DNA from: a virus
Direction: 5' to 3' (one strand)
IMG/VR virus record: IMGVR_UViG_3300028840_000649
Location: 1 to 23,252 of that record
Length of the DNA: 23,252 nucleotides
Each line of letters opens with the position of its first letter. Positions within the stretch are counted from its first letter, which is position 1. This document shows positions 14,159 to 23,134 of this stretch, piece after piece. The translations under genes and the position numbers were made by a program. The notes under the pieces are model-generated. The model had not been told where the DNA came from. It did not search any database and was given only the letters and a program-made list of their open reading frames with translations.

Positions 14159-17100
14159 GTGGTGATCGCCTCGCACAAGCCATTGGATTACCGAACCCGC
14201 AGTTTGTAAAACTTGGGGCTACCGGCAATATCAATGATCGCTTGCGCGATGCGTATATGCTCGATACCTCGGCTGGCCAGCTTACGATGTTTGCGGCCAC
14301 CGCCAAGGCTTTTGGTGTGCCTATCAATTCTTTGCAGCGAAGGGTTGAGCCTGGCTACTCGCCATTTGACGACGATCTGCGTGGCTTTGAGATGCATCTG
14401 GACGAGTTTGAAAATTCAACCTCGCCAGAAGAAACAAGGCTCATCAAGCAAATGATCGAGAACAACCTCGATCTGCGACGCAACCTCGAGGACTACGGCG
14501 GCACTCGCTTTCTCACTGGTCTGCTTGACCCGATCAATTTGATTCCGGTCCCTTTTGCTTTGGGCAAGGGATTCGCTGAAGGCGCAAAGGTAGCCCTGAA
14601 ACGCGGTACGCCGATCATCGCCGGCACCGAGCTCACGCGCCATGCCATTGACCCGACGAGTACGTGGGGCGAAACCACGATGAATACGTTGGGCGGCACA
14701 CTATTCATGGGCCTGATTGGCGGCGCGGTTGGCAAGATTCCCAAGAACACGATCACGGTCAGCGAGGCCCTGAACAAACTCACGCCACCTGCCGGCACCA
14801 CGATGATGTTCGGCGGTATGCCGTGGGGTATTGGTTCGGCCAAGGGTGCATGGGGCCGGGTCAAGAACGCGATCAAGTCAACGGCCAGCTCCGGCGAGCC
14901 GTCATGGAAAAAAGTCGATCCTGATGATGTTCACATGGAAGTGGACGAGTTTGGCGGCAGCGGCGTTGATCGCATTGTGCGAATCATTCACAACGATTCT
15001 GGTGAAGAAATCCTGACCGGCGTTGTGCGTGATGGCCGGATTGAAGTAGCTGTTGGTGTTCCAGAGGCCTTGCGTCGCCGTGGGCTTGCTTCTTATGCAA
15101 TTCGAGAAGCAGCCATGTACGCCGAAAAGAACGGCCTTACGGTAGCCTCACATGGAACTGTGTCACCGGACGCGATTCAGTTGTGGAAGTTCTTTGAATC
15201 GCAAGGCGTCAAAGTCAAAGAGAATCCGAACTTCAAGCTGGACTCCGAAGGCAACCGCGTATCGCTGGACGATCAACCGCTATTCGAGGCGGTGCAGCAG
15301 ATCGACCCGGAAGCAAAGCAGATCCCGAAAGAGGTTCGTGACGATCTCAATAGCCTTGAGCGTGATTACAAGCAATCCGAGATGGAACTCAAGGTTCTGG
15401 ATGAGGCGGTCAAGCTCCAGAAAGAGAAGGTCAAGAACGCCCCGGTTGCCGGTGGCGCCAAAACCAAGGCCAAGAACGCCCTCGAGGAGTTGCTGAAAAC
15501 CCAGAACGAAACAGCATGGAAGCTGAAGCGCCAGAAGTCAGCCTTTGATGACCTAAACGTCAAGGCCGCGCAAATGCTGGACGAGGCCACCATCAAGGAT
15601 TGGGACTTGCTGCCGACCGGCTACAACAAGCTGTTGGGCAAGCTGGATCAGTTTCCGTGGTGGACGTTGATGAAGACGCCGTTCCGCGAGCTGGCCCCGG
15701 ACCTTGCCGTGAAGTACCAGATGTTCGCTTTGAAGATGGCTGCAACACCGGGCCTGAACAATGCAGGCAACCGGCTTGGCTCATCTACTGGCCCAAGCGT
15801 TGAAGCGTTGACGATCGAGTACACCGGCAAATGGTTGGCAGCGGCCCGTAAAGCACAGACGATCTACCGCAAGTATGCAGGCTATGGCGAAACCAGCAGC
15901 CAGGTGAAGCACTTCATGGTGGATCAGGCGCAGCGCGTTCGTTCCACGGTGAATCGCGCCGCTGGCGGCGAGCCCATTAAGACAACCTCGGATGGCAAGC
16001 TGACCATCGAGGAGTTCAACAAACAGATCAGCATTGCCATTGCTGATAACGGCAAGCACACGATTCCTGAAGTGGCCGAAGCGGCCGCGGATTACGTTCG
16101 TGTTCTGAAAGAGATTGGCGATGAAGGCAAGCGGCTCGAAGTCTTTGCCACGCAGCGCAACATTCTCAGGCGTATCGCTAAGAAAGAACAGGCCCTCGCA
16201 GAGTTCGATGAAAAGTGGGGCCTCAAGTACAACGTCACTGGCGATCAGGATGTCCAGCTAAATGAAGCTGGACAGGCCTTGCTTGATGAGTTCAATCGGC
16301 TCAATTCTATAATTCTCGGTGACGCTTACACCAATACCAAGCCGACGTTTGTACCAGATCATGTGACTAAGCTGAAGGATGGGGTCAACGATGTTTACAT
16401 CGATGATGCCATTACGCCGCGTGACGGTTTGCGTAGCGCAACCGGCGTTGACACACCATCGCGTGTTGAGGTTCTGAAGAATCCGACGCGAACCAGTCTT
16501 GCTCGTTGGGCTGGCAGGGATGTTGAATCAGTACGTTTTGCAGTAGACACGAATGGTGACTTGTACGTCTGGGATGCCAACCTGATGCTTCACGAAACCT
16601 TCCGTCAGGCCACGGACGTTGGTGCCTACAGCAATACCTTCTTTGACATCACGATTGAGCCAAAGCGGCTATTCGATGCCTTTGAGGAATCGCTCAGTTC
16701 TCGTTTGTTTGATGGGCAGGAAACCAGCGGTGACATTTTGTACCCGAAGGTATTCGCCAAAGAGATTGAATCAACCGCTTACTTTAAGGAAGTCAATCAG
16801 AAACTCGGTGCGGCTGCTGACGCAGCACCAGACAAAGATCCTCTGCCGCCGCCGTTGCAGGCAACTCGTGACGCTATCGAGCTGGAGAAAATGCAGCTTG
16901 AGGAAATGAACGAGAAGTACAAGCTGCAAGAGAATGAAGATTACGTTCATCGGATGTGGGATGCCGAACAGGTAATCGCCCAGGCCGACGAACTCAAGAC
17001 CATGATCCGTGAGTCGTTCCTGCTTGATCCTCTGGAAGCCAAGACTGGCAAGAAGATCGATATTGATGTCCTGAATGCTCGCGTTGAGGAAGCCTATGCC

Positions 17101-18849
17101 TCGATTTTGCACGATGCAGAAACGGGTGGTGATTCAGCTTATGCCCCGAACTCAACTGAGCGCCGGAACTGGTTGGAAGCTCGCCTGAAATACCTCGAGG
17201 ACAACCCGGATGGTCTGCCGTCGAAGCAGGTGTTTACGCAGCAGAAGATCATCGAGCGCAAGCTGGAAAGGATTGAAGCAGGGCATGGTATTACCGGCGC
17301 CAGCGGCCCGTTGATTGCTCGTCGGCTGGATCTCGACGACAAGAAGCTGATCGAAATGGGCCTGACCGAAGGCAACGTCGATACGTGGATGAATCACTAC
17401 GTTATGCGAACGGCCCCGATGATCGAAACTGCTCGCGTCTTCGGTGATCCGAAAGCGCAGAAGGCGATTGACGATCTGTTCTACGAGGTTTACGAACGAG
17501 CTCAAGCGGAAACCAATCCGGCCAAGCAGGCCAAAATGCTCGAGGAAGCCGAGCGTGCCAAGCAGGCCATGATTGATCTGCGTGACATCGTTCATGGCGT
17601 ATATCAGATCCCCGAACACACTGACGCCATTACTCCTCGCCTGTTACGGATACTTCGCAACTTCAATATCCTCGGTGCGATGGGTCGCTCAGTGCTGATG
17701 GCAATGGGTGATATGGGCAATGTGATCGTGTCGCAGGGCTTTGTTCGTTCTCTGGGCCATGCGGTTGAGTCGTTTGCTGGCGGTCTGACTGACGGCAACA
17801 TCAAGATGATAAAGGATGAAGTCGACCTGGCTGGTTCCGTTTCCGAGGTCATTCTCGGTATGCGTTACCACCAAATGACTGACTTCGGTGCGGCTGTGGG
17901 CTACTCGTCCAAGGCCCCGAAGTGGTTCAACAAGCTCGAGCGCGGTATGTCCAATGCTTCGCAGCGCTTCTTCCTTTACAACCTGCTTGGTCCGTGGACG
18001 GATATGGCGCGGCGATTCTCTGGTGGAATGCTTCAATCGCGTTTGATCGAGAACTCGCGGCTATGGAAGGCCGGCCAACTTGGCGACGATCAGATCGAGA
18101 TAATGACTCGGCTTGGCATCAACAAAGAGCAGGCAATCCAGTTCGTCAACGAGTGGGAGGCCAGCGGTGGCCTCAAGCACAAGTCGATGTTCATTGCCAA
18201 TACGTCACAGTGGGTCAGTGAGCAGGCTGTTCGCACGTTCCGCGCTGCCATGAACACCGAGATCAATCGAATGGTTCCGACGCCCGGAGCTGTGGACAAG
18301 CCCAAGGCCCTTTTGAAATCCGAATGGTGGAAAGTGATCGGTCAATACCGGGGCTTTTCGATTGCTGCAACTCATCGAATCATGGGTGCTGGCATTCACA
18401 CCAAGGGCAAAACGAAGTGGGCCGGCATGGCCAGCATGGTCGGGATCGCCATGACCGTCGATGCGCTCAAGCGGCCTGACTACATCCAGATGCCCATCGA
18501 GGAGCAGCTGCTTCGCGCTGTTGAGCTCTCTGGCGTAACGGGAATCATTCTCGATTTGAACGATACGATTGAGCGCGCCAGTGCGGGAACCATTGGTCTC
18601 CGGCCAGCTCTCGGCATGGATATTCGTGAGCGCAATCCGAACTGGGCAAACCGCATGGGTACTATTGGTGCGGTTCCTAACCAGTGGTTGACCCTGATGT
18701 ACGGTCTGACCTCTGATGAGGCTACGACAAATGACCTTGCTCGCGGTATTCGGTATATGATCCCCTATAACAACTTGTTGTGGTGGAACGAAGCGTTCAA
18801 CCGTGGACAGAGGGCCGCTGTTGACACTATTGAGGACTTTCAAGAATGA
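14155..18849 (+). CDS. Giant internal virion (ejection) protein, T7 gp16-like, with GNAT-like insert
   Basis: The product has 1564 residues (T7 gp16 has 1318). It should be the third ejection protein, spanning the inner membrane to start DNA entry. Residues 110-200 hold Gly/Pro-rich hydrophobic stretches. Residues 253-362 resemble a GNAT acetyltransferase: VGVPEALRRRGLASYAIREA, with RRRGLA at 307-312 as the acyl-CoA loop, and DAIQLWKFFESQGV as the final motif. A coiled coil follows at about 392-480. The C-terminal 400 residues (IGQYRGFSIAATHRIMGAGI, then ELSGVTGIILDL) match the conserved end of such ejection proteins. The usual N-terminal transglycosylase is not apparent. ATGA overlaps flank it. 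Confidence 0.88.
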   Translation: MSGDRLAQAIGLPNPQFVKLGATGNINDRLRDAYMLDTSAGQLTMFAATAKAFGVPINSLQRRVEPGYSPFDDDLRGFEMHLDEFENSTSPEETRLIKQMIENNLDLRRNLEDYGGTRFLTGLLDPINLIPVPFALGKGFAEGAKVALKRGTPIIAGTELTRHAIDPTSTWGETTMNTLGGTLFMGLIGGAVGKIPKNTITVSEALNKLTPPAGTTMMFGGMPWGIGSAKGAWGRVKNAIKSTASSGEPSWKKVDPDDVHMEVDEFGGSGVDRIVRIIHNDSGEEILTGVVRDGRIEVAVGVPEALRRRGLASYAIREAAMYAEKNGLTVASHGTVSPDAIQLWKFFESQGVKVKENPNFKLDSEGNRVSLDDQPLFEAVQQIDPEAKQIPKEVRDDLNSLERDYKQSEMELKVLDEAVKLQKEKVKNAPVAGGAKTKAKNALEELLKTQNETAWKLKRQKSAFDDLNVKAAQMLDEATIKDWDLLPTGYNKLLGKLDQFPWWTLMKTPFRELAPDLAVKYQMFALKMAATPGLNNAGNRLGSSTGPSVEALTIEYTGKWLAAARKAQTIYRKYAGYGETSSQVKHFMVDQAQRVRSTVNRAAGGEPIKTTSDGKLTIEEFNKQISIAIADNGKHTIPEVAEAAADYVRVLKEIGDEGKRLEVFATQRNILRRIAKKEQALAEFDEKWGLKYNVTGDQDVQLNEAGQALLDEFNRLNSIILGDAYTNTKPTFVPDHVTKLKDGVNDVYIDDAITPRDGLRSATGVDTPSRVEVLKNPTRTSLARWAGRDVESVRFAVDTNGDLYVWDANLMLHETFRQATDVGAYSNTFFDITIEPKRLFDAFEESLSSRLFDGQETSGDILYPKVFAKEIESTAYFKEVNQKLGAAADAAPDKDPLPPPLQATRDAIELEKMQLEEMNEKYKLQENEDYVHRMWDAEQVIAQADELKTMIRESFLLDPLEAKTGKKIDIDVLNARVEEAYASILHDAETGGDSAYAPNSTERRNWLEARLKYLEDNPDGLPSKQVFTQQKIIERKLERIEAGHGITGASGPLIARRLDLDDKKLIEMGLTEGNVDTWMNHYVMRTAPMIETARVFGDPKAQKAIDDLFYEVYERAQAETNPAKQAKMLEEAERAKQAMIDLRDIVHGVYQIPEHTDAITPRLLRILRNFNILGAMGRSVLMAMGDMGNVIVSQGFVRSLGHAVESFAGGLTDGNIKMIKDEVDLAGSVSEVILGMRYHQMTDFGAAVGYSSKAPKWFNKLERGMSNASQRFFLYNLLGPWTDMARRFSGGMLQSRLIENSRLWKAGQLGDDQIEIMTRLGINKEQAIQFVNEWEASGGLKHKSMFIANTSQWVSEQAVRTFRAAMNTEINRMVPTPGAVDKPKALLKSEWWKVIGQYRGFSIAATHRIMGAGIHTKGKTKWAGMASMVGIAMTVDALKRPDYIQMPIEEQLLRAVELSGVTGIILDLNDTIERASAGTIGLRPALGMDIRERNPNWANRMGTIGAVPNQWLTLMYGLTSDEATTNDLARGIRYMIPYNNLLWWNEAFNRGQRAAVDTIEDFQE
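14910..15240 (+). other. GNAT-like domain inside the ejection protein
   Basis: This segment codes residues 253-362 of the giant ejection protein. It has strand-like DRIVRIIHND and RIEVAVGVP, then RRRGLASYAIREAAMYAEKNG (the Q/R-x-x-G-x-G/A loop and helix that hold acetyl-CoA), a VASHGTVSP strand, and DAIQLWKFFESQGVKV, which mirrors the closing helix-strand of GNAT enzymes. The early strands are short, so it may be a minimal or degenerate copy. Substrate is unknown. Confidence 0.65.
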
Positions 18850-21554
18850 CTCAGATTACGATTCCTAGCGTACCAACTGAGGTTGAATACTCAGTTACCG
18901 TATCGTCCACCGGCCCATTCACTGTGCCTTTCCCCTTCTTTTCTGAAGAAGATGTGAAAGCAACAGTAACGGATGCTCTGGCCGTTGTAACTGAGCTCGT
19001 TGTGGATACTGATTTCAGTTTCACCACGAAAGACACCCCGGTTGGTCAAGAAGGTAGCGGTTACACTGGCGGCACGATTACGCTCAATTCTGCGATCGGC
19101 GCCGATGGTGCAACCACGATCAAGATTTACCGTGACACGGTGATTGAGCGAACGGCCAACTACCCGAATACCGGCCCGTTCAGTATGCCGTTGCTCAATG
19201 ACGAGCAGAACAAAATGATCGCAATCCTTCAGGAGCTCGCGGTTGACGTCAATCAGGTAGCGGTCAACGAAGCGAACATCGCGCAGAACACCACCGATAT
19301 TGCGACCAATACCAGCGACATCGCAGACAACGCTTTTGCGATTACCAAGGCGGTGCGCGCACCTTCAGCTGATACCGCGGCCCAGATGGAACTGCCTGTT
19401 GCCAGTGGTCGACTCAACAAGTACCTCAAGTTCAACGGTGCTGGTAACGTCGAGGTGGCTGATGTCACTGGTTCGGGTACTGTCCTGAGTCGATCTGTCA
19501 TTTCCAACTTCTTGTGGCCGCAGACGGCGGCTGAGTTGGCTGCCGGTATTACGCCTTCTGATGAGGCTTACCCGCCGGGCAATGTGCTTCGTTATGGTGC
19601 TGTTGCTGACGGTGTGACAGACAACACAACGGCCTTCAACAACGCTATTACTGGTGCTGAGAAAGGCGTTGTTTACTTCCCGTATGTTGGTACGTCGTCT
19701 TACCGTACTGATCGAATCACGATGGCATCGACGGACAGTGACAAATACATCTTCCTCGAGCCGGGTGTTGTTCTTGAATGTACGGCGGGGGGTACTGGTA
19801 TTTTCCGAGGCAATGACGCGGATAACATCAGCATTGTTGGTTACGGTGCAACTTGCCAGATGGCGGGTCAGGCTGGCGGCTCAAGCAACGTCAACTTCTC
19901 AGGTGGTAAAAACATCCTGATTGAAGGCTTGCGAATTATTGATTCTGGCGCATCGAAAGACGGTATCTACATCGGTGTCGGTGGTGCTGGCGCACCTTGC
20001 GAGAACGTCACCATTCGGAAGTGCTACCTGCAAGGTGCCGAACGAAACCAGATCTCAATCGTTGGTGGCGTTCATGTGGTTATCGAGGATAACGAGATTG
20101 CGGGTGGCGAGGTTGTTAATCCGGGTGCCGGTATCGACATTGAGGCCAACACTTATAACGACATCGATCATATCGTCATTCGCAACAACTGGATTCACGA
20201 TTGCTTGAACTACGGCATCATCAATGCTTTCGGTGAGAACGGTATCATCGAAGGCAACCTGATCGAAGACATCGTGAACGAGGCGCCAATCCTGATTGGT
20301 GCTGGCGGTGGATGGGATGAGAATGGTGCATTGCATGATGTTCGTCGGCCGATCTCCGATTACACCTTGGCGACTGGCGAGGTACACATCAATGCGCCGG
20401 ATAACCCGCCGACACCGTGGCCAGGTCAGGAACCGCATCCCGGTCAGGTTGCATCGTTCATTACACTCAATGGCAAGGCGAAGCCTACCGAACATCAGGT
20501 GCAAACCTATTTCGTAATCGATTCTTACGATTCGGTTGCCGGTACGGTTGTGCTGTCTACTGCTGAAGATTGGGGTGTTATCGATTCCCTTTCGGACAAA
20601 GGTACGGCAATCCTGTCATCTGATCCTGCGGTGACTGAGCAGTTTCTTATCATTCGCACAGTTGGTTGCGCGTCGAACTGGACGGTTCGTAAAAACAAGA
20701 TTCGACATACCTCATCGGGTGAATTTGCGATTGTAATTGGTGCTGGTGCGGTTGATTGCATCGTGGCTGAGAACACGATCCAGACTGGTCCTGCAACGGG
20801 TGGCATCCAATTCATCTACTCAGAAGGTTGCCTGATTACCGGCAACAAAGTGTATGGCGATCAGACAAGCGTCAATGCTTTCAACAAGGCTTTGAGCCTA
20901 TCGAATGGCGCGAGTAACTGCGTCATCAATGACAACTATTTTGTTGGCTACTCGGAAGGTCTGCCACTTTCAGGCTGTCTCTCGAACAAGTCAATGAACA
21001 TCGGTGTTATTCAAAACTGCGGTTGGGATGCTGGCTACGCAATCGATATTCGAAATACTCGAAACTTCATTTTGAATGGTTGCACAATTCAAAACGATGC
21101 CAACGATTTTCCGACAACGTATGGTGTTGGTTTCTATACTACCAGCACGCTGACCTGCGGGATCATCGGTTGCATCATTGAGGTTGGTTCGACAGATGCT
21201 AATGCGATCCAAGGCCTGAGTGCCTACGAGAGCATGAACATCATCAATGGCAAGCAGACAGGTGCGGTTTGGGCTTACCCGAATGATCCTGCTGCGGTAA
21301 TTGGAACGTATCAAGACTTCATGCCGGGTGCGACCTGGGTTGATAGCTCACCGGCCAGTGGTTTGCCGGCGCTTGGTGCTTTTGACGGCAGCGCATTCCT
21401 CACGATCGGTGCGGGCCAGAACAGTAATGCTTACACGCCAACGAACGTCGTGACTGATCGGGCCTACGATGCAAACGCAACAACGGTTGATGAGCTGGCC
21501 GACGTGCTTGGCACACTGATCGCAGATCTCAAGTCAGCGAAAATCATCAGCTAA
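18846..21554 (+). CDS. Tailspike with T7-fibre-like N-terminus and beta-helix body
   Basis: The product has 902 residues. It should be the trimeric receptor-binding spike on the nozzle. Residues 1-115 (VEYSVTVSSTGPFTVPFPFFSEEDVKATV onwards) are the virion-anchoring domain of the T7 fibre type. Residues 118-168 form a coiled coil with Asn/Asp repeats (NIAQNTTDIATNTSDIADN). From VLRYGAVADGVTDNTTAFNNAI (247-268) a right-handed parallel beta-helix runs for about 500 residues, with pectate-lyase-like turns (NVTIRKCYLQG, HIVIRNNWIHD, GIIEGNLIED). Spikes of this build often cleave capsule or O-antigen; catalytic residues cannot be assigned by eye. The end (DELADVLGTLIADLKSAKIIS) looks like a helical trimer-forming tip. 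Confidence 0.9.
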   Translation: MTQITIPSVPTEVEYSVTVSSTGPFTVPFPFFSEEDVKATVTDALAVVTELVVDTDFSFTTKDTPVGQEGSGYTGGTITLNSAIGADGATTIKIYRDTVIERTANYPNTGPFSMPLLNDEQNKMIAILQELAVDVNQVAVNEANIAQNTTDIATNTSDIADNAFAITKAVRAPSADTAAQMELPVASGRLNKYLKFNGAGNVEVADVTGSGTVLSRSVISNFLWPQTAAELAAGITPSDEAYPPGNVLRYGAVADGVTDNTTAFNNAITGAEKGVVYFPYVGTSSYRTDRITMASTDSDKYIFLEPGVVLECTAGGTGIFRGNDADNISIVGYGATCQMAGQAGGSSNVNFSGGKNILIEGLRIIDSGASKDGIYIGVGGAGAPCENVTIRKCYLQGAERNQISIVGGVHVVIEDNEIAGGEVVNPGAGIDIEANTYNDIDHIVIRNNWIHDCLNYGIINAFGENGIIEGNLIEDIVNEAPILIGAGGGWDENGALHDVRRPISDYTLATGEVHINAPDNPPTPWPGQEPHPGQVASFITLNGKAKPTEHQVQTYFVIDSYDSVAGTVVLSTAEDWGVIDSLSDKGTAILSSDPAVTEQFLIIRTVGCASNWTVRKNKIRHTSSGEFAIVIGAGAVDCIVAENTIQTGPATGGIQFIYSEGCLITGNKVYGDQTSVNAFNKALSLSNGASNCVINDNYFVGYSEGLPLSGCLSNKSMNIGVIQNCGWDAGYAIDIRNTRNFILNGCTIQNDANDFPTTYGVGFYTTSTLTCGIIGCIIEVGSTDANAIQGLSAYESMNIINGKQTGAVWAYPNDPAAVIGTYQDFMPGATWVDSSPASGLPALGAFDGSAFLTIGAGQNSNAYTPTNVVTDRAYDANATTVDELADVLGTLIADLKSAKIIS

Positions 21555-21563
21555 GGAACTGAT

Positions 21564-22622
21564 ATGGCACTTACAGAAATCTACGTCGATCCTTCCATTG
21601 CGGCCGATAGCGGCGCCGGCACTATTGGTGATCCTTACGGTGATCTCGAGTACGCAATCGAGCAGGAAACTTTCGATACAACCAATGGTACTCGCGTCAA
21701 TATCAAGGCTGGTACTGATGAAATCATTGCCGCTAATTTGGAAACAGCATTGGCTGATACTTCGGTATCAGCGGCTTGGGTTCCATCTGAAGATGCGCCG
21801 TTAGTTATTCAAGGGTACACATCGGCGGCTGGTGATGGTGGCATTGGCGGAATCTCTGGTGGTGGCGCGGCCCTTTCGATCTTGAATACGACGCGAGATT
21901 TCATCTGGCTTATCGATTTGCATCTTCATAATGTTACTGGTGCAAATCGGATTATCGATCTTGATTCCTATTCGACAATTCTTCGTTGTGAAATCAATAA
22001 TGGTGCTGACACCGGTGTTGTAATTGGCAGTAATTGTGTAATTCAAAGCTGTTACATCCATGACGTAGGTGCAAATAACAGACACGGCATTCAAGCCAGT
22101 GGCAACAATCGTATTGCTTTTAATTATATTGATTGTGGCGAAGGTACTGATAAAGGTCAGTACGGCATTTTTGCTATTGGTACAAGTTGCTCCATAGAAA
22201 ACAACATTATTATTGCTGCGCCTTCCTACTATGGAATAGGTATTGCTTCGAACGGAAGCATGGTTAACAACAATTCAATTTTTGCTGTAGCAGGAACAGC
22301 AGCAGGTATAAACCTTTCTGCCAATTCATATGTTCCTACAGTAATGAACAATTTGGTTGAAGGGTTCAGCGGCGTTGGTGGTATCGGCATTGTGTTTTCA
22401 GCATCAACGACAGTTGGAGTTCTTGATGGTAATGCTGCTTATAACTGCACCACAGATTTCGATACAGGCACCATTGATGTATTGATTGAAAACGGCGCCG
22501 GGAATGAAAGTTTGTCTGCCTCACCATTTACTAATGCGGCAGCAGGTAACTTCAGTCCGGTTGATACTGGTAGCGTTAAAGAAGGTTCCATTCCGCAAAT
22601 CATTGGTGGAGGCTTTGTCTAA
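21564..22622 (+). CDS. Second beta-helix (pectate-lyase-fold) protein
   Basis: The product has 352 residues from ATG 21564, with AAGGAA in the spacer. The opening ALTEIYVDPSIAADSGAGTIGDPYGDLEYAIE is the usual start of beta-helix proteins of the Dxxa..g.Gt.a.PyatLq.Al type. Rungs such as IIDLDSYSTILRCEINN, VIGSNCVIQSCYIHDVG, RIAFNYIDCGEG and SIENNIIIAA follow. There is no virion-anchor domain and no coiled coil, so it must attach to another tail protein or be released. It may be a second spike subunit or glycan-binding or cleaving partner. The middle is clearly richer in A+T than its neighbours, suggesting recent acquisition. It overlaps the next gene by TAATG. Confidence 0.82.
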   Translation: MALTEIYVDPSIAADSGAGTIGDPYGDLEYAIEQETFDTTNGTRVNIKAGTDEIIAANLETALADTSVSAAWVPSEDAPLVIQGYTSAAGDGGIGGISGGGAALSILNTTRDFIWLIDLHLHNVTGANRIIDLDSYSTILRCEINNGADTGVVIGSNCVIQSCYIHDVGANNRHGIQASGNNRIAFNYIDCGEGTDKGQYGIFAIGTSCSIENNIIIAAPSYYGIGIASNGSMVNNNSIFAVAGTAAGINLSANSYVPTVMNNLVEGFSGVGGIGIVFSASTTVGVLDGNAAYNCTTDFDTGTIDVLIENGAGNESLSASPFTNAAAGNFSPVDTGSVKEGSIPQIIGGGFV

Positions 22623-22813
22623 TGGCTGTTGAATTTAAGCGATGGAAAGGTGCGGTTGAGCCAGCGGAAACAAGTCCATCAGCAAATGAGTTCAAGCGGT
22701 GGAAAGGTGCTGTTGAGCCAGCCTACGTTGCTCCGCCAATGTCAGGCGGTGAAGCGAAGACTGGTCCGGGCCTGTCGTTCGGAGTATTTGGAAAAGTAGG
22801 CGCATCGCAATAG
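22622..22813 (+). CDS. Small protein with duplicated FKRWKGAVEPA motif
   Basis: The product has 63 residues and is coupled to the beta-helix gene by a TAATG overlap. EFKRWKGAVEPA occurs twice, at residues 4-15 and 23-34, with a 19-residue period. The two DNA copies (22631-22666 and 22688-22723) differ at five bases, all synonymous, showing selection on the peptide. The C-terminus (LSFGVFGKVGA) resembles the N-terminus of the next protein. It may be a linker or adaptor for tail accessory proteins, but no function is recognised. Confidence 0.75.
   Translation: MAVEFKRWKGAVEPAETSPSANEFKRWKGAVEPAYVAPPMSGGEAKTGPGLSFGVFGKVGASQ
22631..22723 (+). repeat. Two-copy tandem coding repeat
   Basis: Copies at 22631-22666 and 22688-22723 match at 31 of 36 bases, separated by a 21-base spacer. 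All five differences fall at third codon positions, so the encoded 12-residue motif is identical. Confidence 0.9.
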
Positions 22814-22822
22814 GAGAAAGCA

Positions 22823-23104
22823 ATGGCTACGGCAAGACTAACTTTGGGAGTTCTCGGCAAAGGTGGCGCACAGGTAATGCTGCCGCTGAGTAACGAGCAG
22901 GTAACATTCACGACTTCAGCGCAAAGCAGCGCATTCGATGGTAGCGCAGATGTTGTGCGGTTCATTGCTGATGCTGATGCTTACTTGTTGTTCGGGGCAA
23001 ATCCAACGGCATTGGCCACGAGCATGTATGTGCCAGCTAATACGGTTGAGTATTTTGCCATTCGTCCAGGCGAGAAGTTGGCCATCTACGATGGCTCAAG
23101 TTAG
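22823..23104 (+). CDS. Small beta-rich phage structural protein
   Basis: The product has 93 residues from ATG 22823, with AGGAG at 22812-22816. The pattern TTSAQSSAFDGSADVVRFIADADAYLLFGANPTALATSMYVPANTVEYFAIRPGEKLAIYDGSS is a beta-sandwich-like layout often seen in tiny podoviral proteins near the tail genes: strands with adAyl.fG.nPtA, then lPAn..eyf.i.pGek.Ai. Function is unknown; virion association is probable. Its N-terminus LTLGVLGKGGAQ echoes the end of the preceding protein. It is followed by 30 bases without a gene. Confidence 0.82.
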   Translation: MATARLTLGVLGKGGAQVMLPLSNEQVTFTTSAQSSAFDGSADVVRFIADADAYLLFGANPTALATSMYVPANTVEYFAIRPGEKLAIYDGSS

Positions 23105-23134
23105 TACACATTTTTTTAGCAAGGAAGTTGGCGA

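Noticed and set aside
21564-23104. Diversity-generating retroelement variable region in the tail genes
   Set aside because: BPP-1-type phages carry these, but there is no reverse transcriptase, no template/variable repeat pair and no C-type lectin fold here; the A+T shift alone is better explained by acquisition.
23081-23117. Terminator from the GCCATC/GATGGC palindrome and the T7 run
   Set aside because: The stem is only six pairs and lies inside a coding frame, 15 bases before the T run; that is too far for an intrinsic terminator.
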